NCBI GenBank assembly: GCA_019359395.1
Contig: JAHHHK010000005.1
Span: 248,001 to 312,000 of the forward strand
DNA: 64,000 nucleotides
Origin: Komarekiella atlantica HA4396-MV6
GTDB lineage: Bacteria; Cyanobacteriota; Cyanobacteriia; Cyanobacteriales; Nostocaceae
Reading direction: 5' to 3'
Below are positions 27,120-36,837 of the stretch, one piece after another. The position numbers and the translations under genes are program-made. Each line of letters begins with the position of its first letter. Positions within the stretch are counted from its first letter, which is position 1. Below the pieces are notes generated by a model. The model saw only the letters and a program-made list of their open reading frames with translations, had not been told where the DNA came from and did not search any database.

Positions 27120-27908
27120 TCACGCTCCCATCCCAGAATACCGTTTCAATCCTGCACGCCACAGCAAGCGATTCACGCCTAAAAATATTAATATCCAACC
27201 TGCCATTGACCAAAATCCCCGTGCTATATCCACGGGTAGCCCTACTAAAAGACTTGCAGGAAAATCAATCAAATAGGGAAAAGGTGTAAACAGTACTATT
27301 GCCCGTACCGATTCTGGAAAGACATTTAAAGGCGCAATAATTCCAGATAAAAATATGTAAAACAAAAACCAAAAATTTTCTAAAGCGCTAGCTCGTTCCG
27401 TCCAAAAGGCGAATATGGCTAAGGTATGTTGAATGAGAAACCGCAAAGTAAAAGCTAGCGCCACCGCTAATATAAACAGTAAAAATCTACCCAAACTCGG
27501 TAGCCAAAAAGCTTGAGGATAGAGTAAAAAAAATAATGTAATTAGTAACAACACAAATGGTATTCGGGCTACTCTTTCAGCCAGATGGGACGCCACGTGA
27601 TGCCACACCGGATCTATTGGCTGTAATAATTTGGGCGAAAGCTTACCTTCGACTACTTCCTTTTCAAAATCCCAAATTACCCAAGCAACTGTAATTTGCC
27701 TAACAATAAAAACTGTCAGAAAGTAACGAGCAAAATCCACAGGTGTTAAGCCAAAATTTCCACCTTGTGCTGCTTGTATCCAAATACCCATGAAGATAAT
27801 CGGCAAAGAGCCAGCCAAAACCCATAAAATCAGTTCTGCCCGATACTCAACCATATAGGCATAGTATACTGACAAGAAAGTTAGGATATTCTTAATTATC
27901 CGTTTCAT
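27120..27908 (-). CDS. ABC-2 type transporter permease
   Basis: The 262-residue protein has six hydrophobic segments and matches the ABC-2 permease family PF06182 (formerly DUF990): ELILWVLAGSLPIIFMGIW near the N-terminus, then FEKEVVEGKLSPKLLQPIDPVWHH, shown here in part, and the conserved LENFWFLFYIFLSGIIAPL. Partners in other genomes are an ATPase and a second permease, but neither lies next to it here, so they must be elsewhere. Its substrate is unknown. It is convergent with the Rpn-like fragments. Confidence 0.85.
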   Translation of the reverse strand: MKRIIKNILTFLSVYYAYMVEYRAELILWVLAGSLPIIFMGIWIQAAQGGNFGLTPVDFARYFLTVFIVRQITVAWVIWDFEKEVVEGKLSPKLLQPIDPVWHHVASHLAERVARIPFVLLLITLFFLLYPQAFWLPSLGRFLLFILAVALAFTLRFLIQHTLAIFAFWTERASALENFWFLFYIFLSGIIAPLNVFPESVRAIVLFTPFPYLIDFPASLLVGLPVDIARGFWSMAGWILIFLGVNRLLWRAGLKRYSGMGA

Positions 27909-27994
27909 TTATTACAAGTGTTTTTTGAGTACATTATTGTTTCATGATTAACCTAGTATAAAATACTAAAACTCTCTAACTCCTCCCCTTTTCT

Positions 27995-29743
27995 TCACTT
28001 AGGTCGATCGCTATTTCTTCGTAAGTTTTTTTCTGTCAATGAAACACTGCCAATACCTTGGAGAATACCACGACCGATTAAACCTAAACCTCGTCCTATT
28101 ACTTGGGTGAGAATAAAGACAATACCACTACCTAGAAAACTTACCAGCGATCGCAACCGAGGCGCGATCGCATCCCTAAATTCTAGAATCAGTGTCACCA
28201 CTAAGGGAATACCTGAAAGTTGTGCTAACTCCTGATTTCGAGGAGCATAAACCGAAGTTTCGGCAATGCCACGAGGTGCAATGACAAATAGAGCATAGCG
28301 GCTTTCAAAAATGGCTTTTGGCTCATTGATATAACTGTTTAAACGGTATTTCCATGACAGTTCATTTCTAAAACGTTCAATCTCCCGTGTTGATATCAAT
28401 TGGCGACAATAAAAACTTTGCTTAATCCCTTCTACATCTGCTAATGAATTCAGTAGTGGCTGCATTACGCCATTCGCTACCTGAATCAACAAATTCTCTA
28501 AAATCATTAAAGCTTGGGATTTGGCTTCAGAGCTAAATGCTGGATAAGAGGCATTATCAATGCGTAGTTCTGTTTGAAATAGTAGATAAGAAAACAATTC
28601 AACAACTAACGGGATTTGGTTAAGAATATCCGTTTGGACAATCTCTGCATTTTGCAGCAAATATTTTACAATCTCTATATCCTGACTACCTACTCGCACC
28701 CGCGAAAATTTTCCAAAAAAATCTGTAATTGTGGCTTGCCATAAATCGCTTAATAAGGTAATTTTGACCTCATATAATTGATTTAGCTGGATTTGAGAAA
28801 CACGCAAGTCATCCAATTGTTCAGCTAATTTTTGCAGAATCAAATAAAGTAATTCTCGTTTTTTATCTTCGCGTAAAATCTCAATTTCCAAAGGCACATC
28901 TGTGACATTTTGTAAAGGAAACTGGAGTTTGGTAACGCAAGATGAAAATAAGTCAGATTGTAGTGCTCTTGGGCTGAGTAGAGATGGTATTTGCTCTGAT
29001 CTAGCAATTGCACTATTTAGAGAAAGCGAAGGCGGCGCATCTGGGATAAATTGCCTCTGTTGTTCTTGTCGCTTTTGTTGTGATGACAATAACTTATTAA
29101 GCAACCAACGAGATGCTAGCAGTTCTCGTCGTTGTCCAGCCAGAATTGCTCGATCTAGCAGTGGCAGTCCAGGGACTTGTAATTGTGCTTTTACTGCCGC
29201 TAGGGTGGCATCAATGTAACCAATTCCTGACAAACGTAAATTATTTCGGATTTTAGTGAAAGGGAGAGATGAGTTTTGAGTTCTAAGTTTTGAGTTTTGG
29301 GAATTTCCACTTCCACTATCTACAAACCAATAAGAACCACCAGATGCGACTTCTCGTATAGCGACGACTAACTCAGGAAAAGGTATGCCTTTGGCGCAGT
29401 AGCCATTCACACCAATAGCCTTCGCAGCCAACAGTATTCCTGGTTCTTGAACAGAACTAAAAAGCAAAACTGGCAGGTTGGGGTATAAAGCTTTCAGTTG
29501 CCGACAGAACTGCAAACCTAGCTGCTGATCGGTGGTACGACCATTACCTAATTCTAAAACCACTAAATTTACTTGTTTAGGGTCTTGTTTGGCGATTTCT
29601 GCTAGAATCTGCAAGGCAGAGGTATCAGTTTCTACCTCGGCTATCACTTGCAAGTCAGGAATTGCGTCCAAAGCTGCCCGCAGCCCTAGACGGAAGATCG
29701 GGTCTTGGTCGATTAGCAATAATTTCAGAGGGCGATCGCTCAT
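27995..29743 (-). CDS. Pseudo-receiver protein with DUF3685 domain
   Basis: The 582-residue protein starts with a response-regulator fold (LKLLLIDQDPIFRLGLRAAL, FSS near 96, CAKG near 116). The expected phospho-acceptor aspartate is glutamate (LVVLELGNG), so the receiver probably cannot be phosphorylated normally. Residues about 200-560 form the DUF3685 domain, found in cyanobacteria; hydrophobic stretches near the C-terminus (IVFILTQVIGRGLGLIGRG) suggest membrane association. There is no DNA-binding domain. The gene's role is unknown; the permease downstream on the same strand is 87 bases away. Confidence 0.8.
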   Translation of the reverse strand: MSDRPLKLLLIDQDPIFRLGLRAALDAIPDLQVIAEVETDTSALQILAEIAKQDPKQVNLVVLELGNGRTTDQQLGLQFCRQLKALYPNLPVLLFSSVQEPGILLAAKAIGVNGYCAKGIPFPELVVAIREVASGGSYWFVDSGSGNSQNSKLRTQNSSLPFTKIRNNLRLSGIGYIDATLAAVKAQLQVPGLPLLDRAILAGQRRELLASRWLLNKLLSSQQKRQEQQRQFIPDAPPSLSLNSAIARSEQIPSLLSPRALQSDLFSSCVTKLQFPLQNVTDVPLEIEILREDKKRELLYLILQKLAEQLDDLRVSQIQLNQLYEVKITLLSDLWQATITDFFGKFSRVRVGSQDIEIVKYLLQNAEIVQTDILNQIPLVVELFSYLLFQTELRIDNASYPAFSSEAKSQALMILENLLIQVANGVMQPLLNSLADVEGIKQSFYCRQLISTREIERFRNELSWKYRLNSYINEPKAIFESRYALFVIAPRGIAETSVYAPRNQELAQLSGIPLVVTLILEFRDAIAPRLRSLVSFLGSGIVFILTQVIGRGLGLIGRGILQGIGSVSLTEKNLRRNSDRPK

Positions 29744-29883
29744 AGTCTGCTCAAATACAACTGTTTTTTGCTAGTCAGAAAACAGCTTTGATACTAAACT
29801 TAGTCCTCCCCATTGTTACCTGTTTTTGCAACCTAAATAAATGGATCATAATTGCCATAGGCAGCCATTCCACGTGTAATTAA

Positions 29884-32800
29884 ATGAACTTGAGTATTCG
29901 GCATTGGTTGGCAGAACGCTACATCGAAATTAGTCAAATTAGAGAATTTTCAGCGGGACAATTGGCAGGGATTGCCTACCGGATTGTTCAGGATATGGAG
30001 GTCAAAAGTCTTATGCCTTTTGATCTTTGTCCCCTGGCAGAGGTCTTAGAATTGCCCTTGGATGCTTGGGAAGATATCGATATTATTGCCCAGTTGACAG
30101 AAAGTCTGTTGCGTAATCTCAGCCAAAAAAAACCTTTAAAACGTAATGAAGGCACATGGCTAGCGTTTCAAATTGCCTATCTCCAGGCTTTGCGAGTAGT
30201 TCTAGATCAGGAAAAAAAACTGCAAAAACCCTGGTTAAACCGAGCAATCCCCTTATTGTTTGACAAGGACACAAAGGGGCAAGGATTTAGCATCAACTCT
30301 CCCCCTCTCCCTCTAAAACCCCTTCAAGATGCTCAATTACTAGGATTTCTGAAAACTATTAGCCCAGGTAAATTGACTGACACTCAAGCTGAACAAGCAC
30401 TATCTTTAGTTACAGACTCATTGCTGGTGCAACAAATAAACAACGGTGTTATTGCTTGGTTGGTCGCCAATGGTGCAGAGGAACCCGAAGCCAAACTGAT
30501 AACCCAGCGTTTAGTCAACTCACTTGCTGGTCACTTATTGGTGGTTGTTACTGAGAATGCCGCTTCTTTAGCACAACTGCAAAAATTTGTCCAGTTGGGA
30601 ATTTCTTCTCCCAACTCCATCATCCCAGGAGCATCTTCTAGCTCCATAGTGGATGAAAAAATTGACTTGTACCGGGAATATTACCGAGCAAGTTTGATTC
30701 AAAGCCTGAGTAATCCATTACTCATAGAATCCTTTGCACTTAAGGATATCTATATACCGCCCACAGGCTTGCCAGTTGAGGAAAGTAATTCTGAGCAAGA
30801 TAAAAAAATTACCAAGCCAGTCGATTTAAAGGCATGGGCACAGCAACAACTGGCTGATTTAGAGACTATTGCTGTAATTGAGTCGGAATCTGGTTATGGA
30901 AAAACCAGTTTTTGCCAAATTTGGGCGGCAGAGGTGGCACAAGAACTTTATCCTACCTGGATGCCTGTATTAATTAGGCTGCGGGATGTCCAATATGGTG
31001 ATTTAGCTCAAACTCTGAATTCTGCTTTTCCTTTTAATTTAGATACAAACCTTTCAACTTGGCTAGAGCAAGACAGTCCTAGGTGTCTGTTGCTACTAGA
31101 TGGTTTGGATGAGTTGCCTCCTTGCAGTCAGGGCACAAGGGCAAAGGCGATTTTTATTCAGCAGTTACTATTACAGTCTCAGCAGCGACACAAGATTGTA
31201 TTAACGAGTCGCTCAACGACGTTGCAAGAAATCTTTCCTAGAATGTCACTGCCATTCAAGCGAATTACTATTCAGCCGTTGGAGGTAGACGAACTCAAAC
31301 AATGGTTTCAGCAGTGGGCAATAGTACAATCTTTGCCTATCGCTCAAAACTTCTTTACCTTTTTAAAACACGCAGGATTATTTGCTAGTCCATCAAAATT
31401 CCCAGAAATATCGACTCTTCTGCGTCAACCCTTGATGCTGCATTTGCTCGGCATTTTGCACCGTGATGGGCTATTAGATGAAGAACTATTGCGGTTAGCT
31501 GGTAACAATAATGCCCCGCTACTATGGGAAATTTATCATCGCTTGAGTCGATGGTTGTTGGGTTATCCATTAACTGGTGGTATTAAGACGATGCTACTGC
31601 GATCGGGGTCTGCTCATATCCACCGGACTCCAGAAGCGATCGCTAATTTACTCGCTGGTCGTCATCCCCAAGATATACTTGAGCAGATGCGAGCGATCGC
31701 TCTTAAAATTCTACACTCGCAACGCCATCAAATCAATTTAACTGGTAAATTTCATACCTTACCAAGGTTTTACTTTAAAACTCAAGATTTCAAATCCTCA
31801 CGCCAAGACGCAACAGAAAGTCTGAGTTTAATTGAGTTTTCACATATCAAGTTAGGAGAATATCTTTGTGCTGAAGCTCTTACTGCTGAGTTAACATCTC
31901 TAACTCAGCGCCAAGAGGATGCTTATGGTACATTCACCTACGTCCTTGATTCTCCTAGTAGTGTCGCTCAGCACCTTTATAATTTACTCGGTTACGGCAT
32001 CCTCAGCCAGGAAGTTGAAGAACTCGCCTTAGAGGGGTTGCGACGAGACCAAAACCACCAATTTTCGTTTGAAGTTCTGTTTCAACGTCTTTTGCTTTTC
32101 TGGCGTGCCTACTGCCAAGGCCGTTGGTTAGATGAGGGGATAGCGCACAAAGCTTTGACTTATTTTCACGCACTGCAAAACCCTGTTAATGTCGAGCAGA
32201 TAAATGCTGCGGTGGGATTAAATGTATTTTTATTGCTTTGTGCTTGTCACCGAGAAGCAAAAGTCCCCTTTTGGGCTTGCGGCAATCCAGCCATTTTGAC
32301 AGAATTCAACCCAGAAGCGCTGAACCTGTTGATTGCTAGGACAGATGTTTTACACAAGAGTGCCTTCGCAACCCGAATGCGCTCAAAGTCTTTAGCTGGA
32401 ATCAATCTATCAGGAGCCTCTTTGTTGCAAGTTATTTTAACTCAGGTAAATCTTGAGCAGGCAAACTTATCCAATGCGGAATTAATCGGGGCAAATTTGA
32501 CTGGAGCAAACCTAAAACAAGCAAATCTCGCGGGTGCAAACCTAGAAAGAGCAAACCTTGCAGGTGCAAACCTCCAACAAGCAAATCTCGTAGGCGCAAA
32601 TTTGCAACAGGCAAACCTCATGGGGGTAAATCTTAATTCAGCCAATCTCACCCATGCCTGTTTATTTGATGCTATTCTCACTGAAGCTGACAAAGAATTT
32701 GCGATCGCAAATGGCGCTCTGTTCTCCAAAGAGCAGTTTCAAAGACTGAAATATATGCGTAGTTTACCGCCGCAGGTATCGCAGCAGTCCCTTTTAAACA

Positions 32801-32964
32801 TTTATAAAACCACGGCAAAAATAGATATTAAATGGGACAAGCCCCCTAATATCGGAACAATTGAAAGCTCAGAAGGAATGATTTTGCCAGTAAATTTATA
32901 TGATGATGCCGACGATGAAACGGTTTTTAGCACTAATCCCATTGGTGATAGTGATGGGTATTGA
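29884..32964 (+). CDS. NACHT-type STAND NTPase with pentapeptide repeats
   Basis: The 1026-residue protein has three parts. Residues 1-310 are helical with no domain I recognise. Residues about 325-560 form a NACHT-type NTPase: Walker A ESGYGKTSF (336-343), Walker B CLLLLDGLDELP (401-412), sensor-like VLTSRS, and the NACHT-typical helical region following. Residues about 830-925 are pentapeptide repeats (LSNAELIGANLTGANLKQAN and onward), a right-handed beta-helix that replaces the leucine-rich or TPR sensor of other NLR-like proteins. STAND NTPases are signal-activated switches and some bacterial NACHT proteins act in phage defence; no effector domain is visible here. It is monocistronic, followed by a 7-bp tandem repeat. 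Confidence 0.85.
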   Translation: MNLSIRHWLAERYIEISQIREFSAGQLAGIAYRIVQDMEVKSLMPFDLCPLAEVLELPLDAWEDIDIIAQLTESLLRNLSQKKPLKRNEGTWLAFQIAYLQALRVVLDQEKKLQKPWLNRAIPLLFDKDTKGQGFSINSPPLPLKPLQDAQLLGFLKTISPGKLTDTQAEQALSLVTDSLLVQQINNGVIAWLVANGAEEPEAKLITQRLVNSLAGHLLVVVTENAASLAQLQKFVQLGISSPNSIIPGASSSSIVDEKIDLYREYYRASLIQSLSNPLLIESFALKDIYIPPTGLPVEESNSEQDKKITKPVDLKAWAQQQLADLETIAVIESESGYGKTSFCQIWAAEVAQELYPTWMPVLIRLRDVQYGDLAQTLNSAFPFNLDTNLSTWLEQDSPRCLLLLDGLDELPPCSQGTRAKAIFIQQLLLQSQQRHKIVLTSRSTTLQEIFPRMSLPFKRITIQPLEVDELKQWFQQWAIVQSLPIAQNFFTFLKHAGLFASPSKFPEISTLLRQPLMLHLLGILHRDGLLDEELLRLAGNNNAPLLWEIYHRLSRWLLGYPLTGGIKTMLLRSGSAHIHRTPEAIANLLAGRHPQDILEQMRAIALKILHSQRHQINLTGKFHTLPRFYFKTQDFKSSRQDATESLSLIEFSHIKLGEYLCAEALTAELTSLTQRQEDAYGTFTYVLDSPSSVAQHLYNLLGYGILSQEVEELALEGLRRDQNHQFSFEVLFQRLLLFWRAYCQGRWLDEGIAHKALTYFHALQNPVNVEQINAAVGLNVFLLLCACHREAKVPFWACGNPAILTEFNPEALNLLIARTDVLHKSAFATRMRSKSLAGINLSGASLLQVILTQVNLEQANLSNAELIGANLTGANLKQANLAGANLERANLAGANLQQANLVGANLQQANLMGVNLNSANLTHACLFDAILTEADKEFAIANGALFSKEQFQRLKYMRSLPPQVSQQSLLNIYKTTAKIDIKWDKPPNIGTIESSEGMILPVNLYDDADDETVFSTNPIGDSDGY

Positions 32965-33007
32965 TCAACAGTCAACAGTTAACAGTTAACAGTCAACAGT
33001 CAACAGT
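32965..33007. repeat. 7-bp tandem repeat (tcaacag/ttaacag), six units
   Basis: Six tandem 7-mers start on the base after the NACHT gene's stop codon: two tcaacag, two ttaacag, two tcaacag. This is a classic short tandemly repeated sequence of heterocystous cyanobacteria. Confidence 0.85.
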
Positions 33008-33175
33008 AATCTAGTTATTTTCTCCCCAATCCCCAGTTTCCAGCGATGCACTGAGTTTTGACTGCGCGGCAGTTGAACGAAGTCGAAACTCAACTACCGC
33101 TTGTCGTACTCCTAGGTCGAAGCAAGCTACGCGGAGTGTCTCGTAGAGAAGAGAAGTGTCCCCAGTTCCTAGTCC
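33008..33175. repeat. Repeat mosaic between NACHT and perR-like genes
   Basis: Dispersed-repeat words (cgaagcaagctacgcgg, gtctcgtagagaag) fill 33105-33160. These also occur at 11270, 44200 and 49930-49975. Confidence 0.5.
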
Positions 33176-33622
33176 CTAGCTTTCTTGTACATTACGAGAA
33201 CCATAAAAGTTAATACTGTAATCAGTAATCCGCACTCCTGTTTGTTCTTCAATTTTGCGGATAAAATCTTCTGGTAGTTCTACATGCACATCGAGAATTT
33301 GATTTGTATCCAAGCAGTGGACATGACTATGAGAATCACTAATATTGCCGTATAAACGCCCGTCGCAGCGTTCAATAGATTCAATGATGCCTTGACTGGA
33401 TAATGCTTCTAAATTTTGATATACAGAGGTATGACCGATCTCTTTACCTTGTTGGTTTAGGCGATCATAAATCTCTCTGGCAGAAAGATGTTCATTCGCT
33501 TGCCAAAGTAATTCTAGAATAAAACGACGCTGGCGGCTGACGCGCATACCTAGTATTTGACACCGCTCAAGAGCATCTTCTAAGGAACGAATTGGTTTTG
33601 TAGAAATCGCTTGTTTTTGCAT
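33176..33622 (-). CDS. Fur-family regulator, PerR/FurC type
   Basis: The 148-residue protein has the Fur winged helix (RVSRQRRFILELLWQANEHLSAREIYD, described in part, with recognition helix HTSVYQNLEALSSQGII) and the metal-binding HSHVHCLDTNQI block. The structural CxxC zinc pairs of FurA and Zur are absent; only isolated cysteines remain. The sequence agrees best with the cyanobacterial PerR/FurC branch, which senses peroxide and represses oxidative-stress genes. The upstream 500 bases are free of genes and could contain its operator; no box was fixed with confidence. Confidence 0.8.
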   Translation of the reverse strand: MQKQAISTKPIRSLEDALERCQILGMRVSRQRRFILELLWQANEHLSAREIYDRLNQQGKEIGHTSVYQNLEALSSQGIIESIERCDGRLYGNISDSHSHVHCLDTNQILDVHVELPEDFIRKIEEQTGVRITDYSINFYGSRNVQES

Positions 33623-34140
33623 ATTACAGTTTGTTAACTGTTGGGGAAATTTTTCTATTTCAATTTTGAATGTTTATTTTATATACGCAAGAATATTGCA
33701 CAGGAACTTTTCACCTGTACTTGCGTTTCTGCTTGTAATGCTGCGGAGGTCACAAGTTGGGGCGATAATTCTTTTTGCTTTTTGGCAGTTGCCTTGTTAC
33801 ACCCTAATCTAAAACAAACTCATTACAACTTTAGCTTAAAATTGCTGCTAATGTCCACCTGAATGCAGGCGTTGCCCTTGTTAAAGCTGGCAAATTTTGT
33901 GTTAATCGTTTAGTAAAACTTCCTTGAGAATGCAAGATCAGATTCAAAAATTACTTCGTTTGCTGTCTGCTTAGTAAGTTGAAACACCTTTTTCAAAGCA
34001 TAACTACTTACTTTGATAACCAGAACTTTCAGTAATGTTTGTCTTAATTTTGCATTGCAGAGAATGTAGCATCAATTGCTGAAAGCTGCTACTGTGGATT
34101 CTCGATCATACTATTAAGCATAACTAAAATAGCTACTGAT
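33623..34140. other. Divergent promoter region of the perR-like and CRR6 genes
   Basis: No gene is seen. The region is AT-rich with no long repeat. It should hold both promoters; I could not identify a clear Fur-type palindrome by eye. Confidence 0.45.
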
Positions 34141-34611
34141 ATGACAATTGCGATCGCACTCAATAACAACTCCATTAACAATCTAGATTTGTCGCCTGCA
34201 CAAACGGTGATTGAGCAACTGCTACAAGAGGGAGCTGCATCCCATGAACAGCAGCTACGCTTTAATATAGAATACGACTTAGAACCTGGCGATCCACGGG
34301 AACTCTCAGAAATTCCAGAAGTGCGGCTGTGGTTTGTTCGCCTAGATGCCAAATATCCCTGGTTGCCATTTTTACTCGATTGGAAAGCTGGGGAATTTGC
34401 TCGTTATGCCGCCATGCTTGTACCGCACCAGTTCAGTTCCCAAGAAGGCATTCAATACAATCCTGAAGCATTGGAAATCTTTTTGATGCACAAAATCTTT
34501 ATTTTAGGTGATTGGCTCAAACAGCAAAGTATTCCTAGTTTGTCGCGGCTGAAATCTATGGCGCAAATGCTAGGTTATGAATTAGATGATGCTTTATTTG
34601 AAATATTTTAA
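34141..34611 (+). CDS. CRR6-like protein (DUF1817), NDH-1 assembly
   Basis: The 156-residue protein matches CRR6/DUF1817: the blocks IEYDLEPGDPRELSEIPEVR, then LWFVRLDAKYPWLPFLLDWK and AGEFARYAAMLVPHQFS are highly characteristic. In plants and cyanobacteria CRR6 is required for maturation of the NdhI subunit of the photosynthetic NDH-1 complex, so it acts in the cytoplasm during assembly of the complex for cyclic electron flow. It is a single gene of normal length with an ATG start. No metal-binding motif is obvious. Confidence 0.88.
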   Translation: MTIAIALNNNSINNLDLSPAQTVIEQLLQEGAASHEQQLRFNIEYDLEPGDPRELSEIPEVRLWFVRLDAKYPWLPFLLDWKAGEFARYAAMLVPHQFSSQEGIQYNPEALEIFLMHKIFILGDWLKQQSIPSLSRLKSMAQMLGYELDDALFEIF

Positions 34612-34923
34612 AAATTATTGATAAAAATTAGTAAAAGTAAAATATAGTTTAACAGTTAACAGTTAACTGTCAAAATAATTGGGTTTAAGAAGAACCACTA
34701 AGAGGGCGATTACTTCCAACTAAAAACTAATAACCCAAAGTCGATTCGTAGCAGGCACTATCTGACAGGTTTAAATTCCCCACCATCCGCCGTCAGGACT
34801 GATAACTGTTTACTGTTTACTGTTTACTGTTTACTGACTTAAGTCTCTGTTTTCAAAGATTAAAAAAGGCACAATAATTTTACATAATTAAAGGTATTGT
34901 CTACCAATAGTTTGTAATTTATT
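34612..34923. repeat. Intergenic region with 7-bp tandem repeats
   Basis: Between the CRR6 and DUF4336 genes are a short ttaacag tandem (about 34649-34668) and four exact copies of tttactg at 34809-34836. The two arrays are inverted relative to each other (aacag versus ctgtt) and could pair. No gene is seen. Confidence 0.65.
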
Positions 34924-35646
34924 ATGCTCAGGGAGATTGACAAAAATCTTTGGGTTGCTGAACAACCATTGAAGTATTTTGGACTTAGCGTTGGCACGAG
35001 AATGACAGTTATCCGCCTTGCAAATGGCAAACTAGTTGTTATTTCTCCCATCCAAGTTGATGAGGCAATTATCCAGCAACTTAATCAAATTGGAGATATT
35101 GCCCACATTATTGCTCCAAATCTCTATCATTACCTATTCACATCCAATTTTAAAACCTTTTACCCAAAAGCCACGCTCTGGGCTGCACCTGGTCTAAAAT
35201 CCAAAATACTTGAACTTCCCATTGATCAAGTGCTCAAAGAAGATAAAAATAGTTTTTTAAATGAAATTCAGTGTTTATTCTTTGACGGTTTTAGAACCTT
35301 TGGTTTGAGTGGGCCGGATTTAGTAAATGAATGTGTCTTTTTTCATGTACAAAGTCGTACCCTGGTATTAACAGATACAGCTTATCATTTTGATGAAAGC
35401 TTTCCGCTGCTTACACAATTTGCGGCTAGGGTAATTGGAGGATACAAAACCCTTAGCCCATCATTGTTAGAGAAATTTTCTACAAGAGAAAAAGAGAAGG
35501 TAAAACAGTCCGTAACAAAAATACTTGCTTGGGACTTTGAACGAGTCATCGTAGCTCACGGTAGCATCGTTGAGAACAACGGCAAGCAGAGGTTTAGAGA
35601 GGGGTACGAGTGGTTTTTAGGTTTATCCTTGAATACCACAGTCTAA
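34924..35646 (+). CDS. DUF4336 protein, metallo-beta-lactamase-like fold
   Basis: The 240-residue protein matches DUF4336: the N-terminus EIDKNLWVAEQPLKYFGLSV, the middle IAHIIAPNLYHYLF (histidines where MBL-fold proteins have their metal motif HxHxDH in degenerate form), LSGPDLVNECVFFHVQSRTL and VLTDTAYHF, and a C-terminal VIVAHGSIVENNGKQRF. The family is a divergent relative of metallo-beta-lactamases; no activity is established. It is a single gene with an ATG start. Confidence 0.75.
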   Translation: MLREIDKNLWVAEQPLKYFGLSVGTRMTVIRLANGKLVVISPIQVDEAIIQQLNQIGDIAHIIAPNLYHYLFTSNFKTFYPKATLWAAPGLKSKILELPIDQVLKEDKNSFLNEIQCLFFDGFRTFGLSGPDLVNECVFFHVQSRTLVLTDTAYHFDESFPLLTQFAARVIGGYKTLSPSLLEKFSTREKEKVKQSVTKILAWDFERVIVAHGSIVENNGKQRFREGYEWFLGLSLNTTV

Positions 35647-35808
35647 CTTATCAAAACATTGCTAAAAATAGCTGAAAAGTGCATCCTCTAGTTAGTACTC
35701 GAACCCTATCCCTACTTTTTTGATGCACTTACTTGACTACGCTGATTTTTTTTAGTACGAATTTTTCTCTGTCACAAGCTGTTTGAAACTTTTTGAAAAA
35801 CTGCTAGT

Positions 35809-36768
35809 TTAGCCACCCCAGATTTTCTCCAAAATTGTATTGGGTGCAATGTCTGCTATTTTGCCCGTAGGGGATTTAATGGCAAGGAATTTATCACTTT
35901 TTGGCAACACCTTCGCTGGCTCTGTCGAACCAAATAAGGCAATTGTATAAGTTTGCGTTGCTACGCTCAGATGCAATGGCGCACTGTCAGTACATAACAT
36001 CAAACTTGCTCCGGGAATCATGGCAGTTAACTTGCCAATATCATCTGGAGAAGTCACCTTGATATCTGGAGAGTACTGCAAAAGCGATCGCACAAACTGC
36101 TCGTTGTCAAGTTCTTTAATTACCACCACAGGCAGATCTGGTTGCTTGTGTTGTAAGTCTTGAATAATCTGCTGCCAATTCTCGACAGGATAAACATTGT
36201 CCAGACCTTTAGCCTGAGATAACTGGCTAGAACCGACATGAATCAAGACATAGCCTGTTTCGTGTACCCCTAAACGTTTCTGTTCTTTTTGTGCCCACTC
36301 AATATCTGGTTTCGGTACACTTACCGTTAACTCTGGTACAGGGGTTTTGATACCCAATGGTTGCAGCAAATCATGGTATGTTGCTGCCGCATATTGAGAT
36401 GTTTTAAACGGCACAGAGTTGGTCAGAAAAACCGAGCCTTTACCTTGATAGCCAATGCGTGTAGGAATTCCTGTTAACCAGAGTAAAAGACCAACTAACC
36501 AGCTTTGTCCAACAGCAATAGCAACATCGTACTCGCGATCGCGAATCGCGCCCACTAAGTTGCTCCAATCTGCCAGACTGTTACGGTCTTTGTAATCAAA
36601 GGTTAATACTTCGTTAACTGACTTGCTCACCCGGTAGGCAGGTTTTGACCGGGGTTCCACAACGACATCTATCTGAGCGTTGGGGTAATAGCGCTTTAGG
36701 TCATCTAAAGTCGGAAAGAAGAGAATTTGGTCGCCAATTCCGCCAGGGACAAGAGCTACTACTCGCAT
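35809..36768 (-). CDS. Glycosyltransferase family 9 (heptosyltransferase-like)
   Basis: The 319-residue protein has the GT-B fold signatures of GT9: N-terminal VVALVPGGIGDQILFFPTL, the middle YVLIHVGSSQLSQAKGLDN in the linker to the nucleotide-sugar domain, and the C-terminal LMLCTDSAPLHLSVATQTY followed by ALFGSTEPAKVLP. GT9 enzymes transfer heptose or related sugars onto LPS core; in cyanobacteria the acceptor is less clear. It is divergent from ispD, with 69 bases between start codons. Confidence 0.85.
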   Translation of the reverse strand: MRVVALVPGGIGDQILFFPTLDDLKRYYPNAQIDVVVEPRSKPAYRVSKSVNEVLTFDYKDRNSLADWSNLVGAIRDREYDVAIAVGQSWLVGLLLWLTGIPTRIGYQGKGSVFLTNSVPFKTSQYAAATYHDLLQPLGIKTPVPELTVSVPKPDIEWAQKEQKRLGVHETGYVLIHVGSSQLSQAKGLDNVYPVENWQQIIQDLQHKQPDLPVVVIKELDNEQFVRSLLQYSPDIKVTSPDDIGKLTAMIPGASLMLCTDSAPLHLSVATQTYTIALFGSTEPAKVLPKSDKFLAIKSPTGKIADIAPNTILEKIWGG

Positions 36769-36828
36769 AATATTTATTGATGCTTACTCGCTCCTTATTT
36801 TAGGGGAAAATATATAGCTTAAAGATTG

Positions 36829-36837
36829 AGGAATTCT
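36829..36837 (+). promoter_or_regulatory. Ribosome binding site selecting the ispD GTG start
   Basis: The sequence gagg at about 36828-36831 lies 6-7 bases before GTG at 36838. That spacing favours GTG over the in-frame TTG at 36826, which overlaps the site itself. Confidence 0.6.

Noticed and set aside
32965-33007. Tandem repeats as a CRISPR array
   Set aside because: Units are 7 bp and contiguous with no spacers. The same holds for arrays at 34809, 37725, 45709 and 45801.
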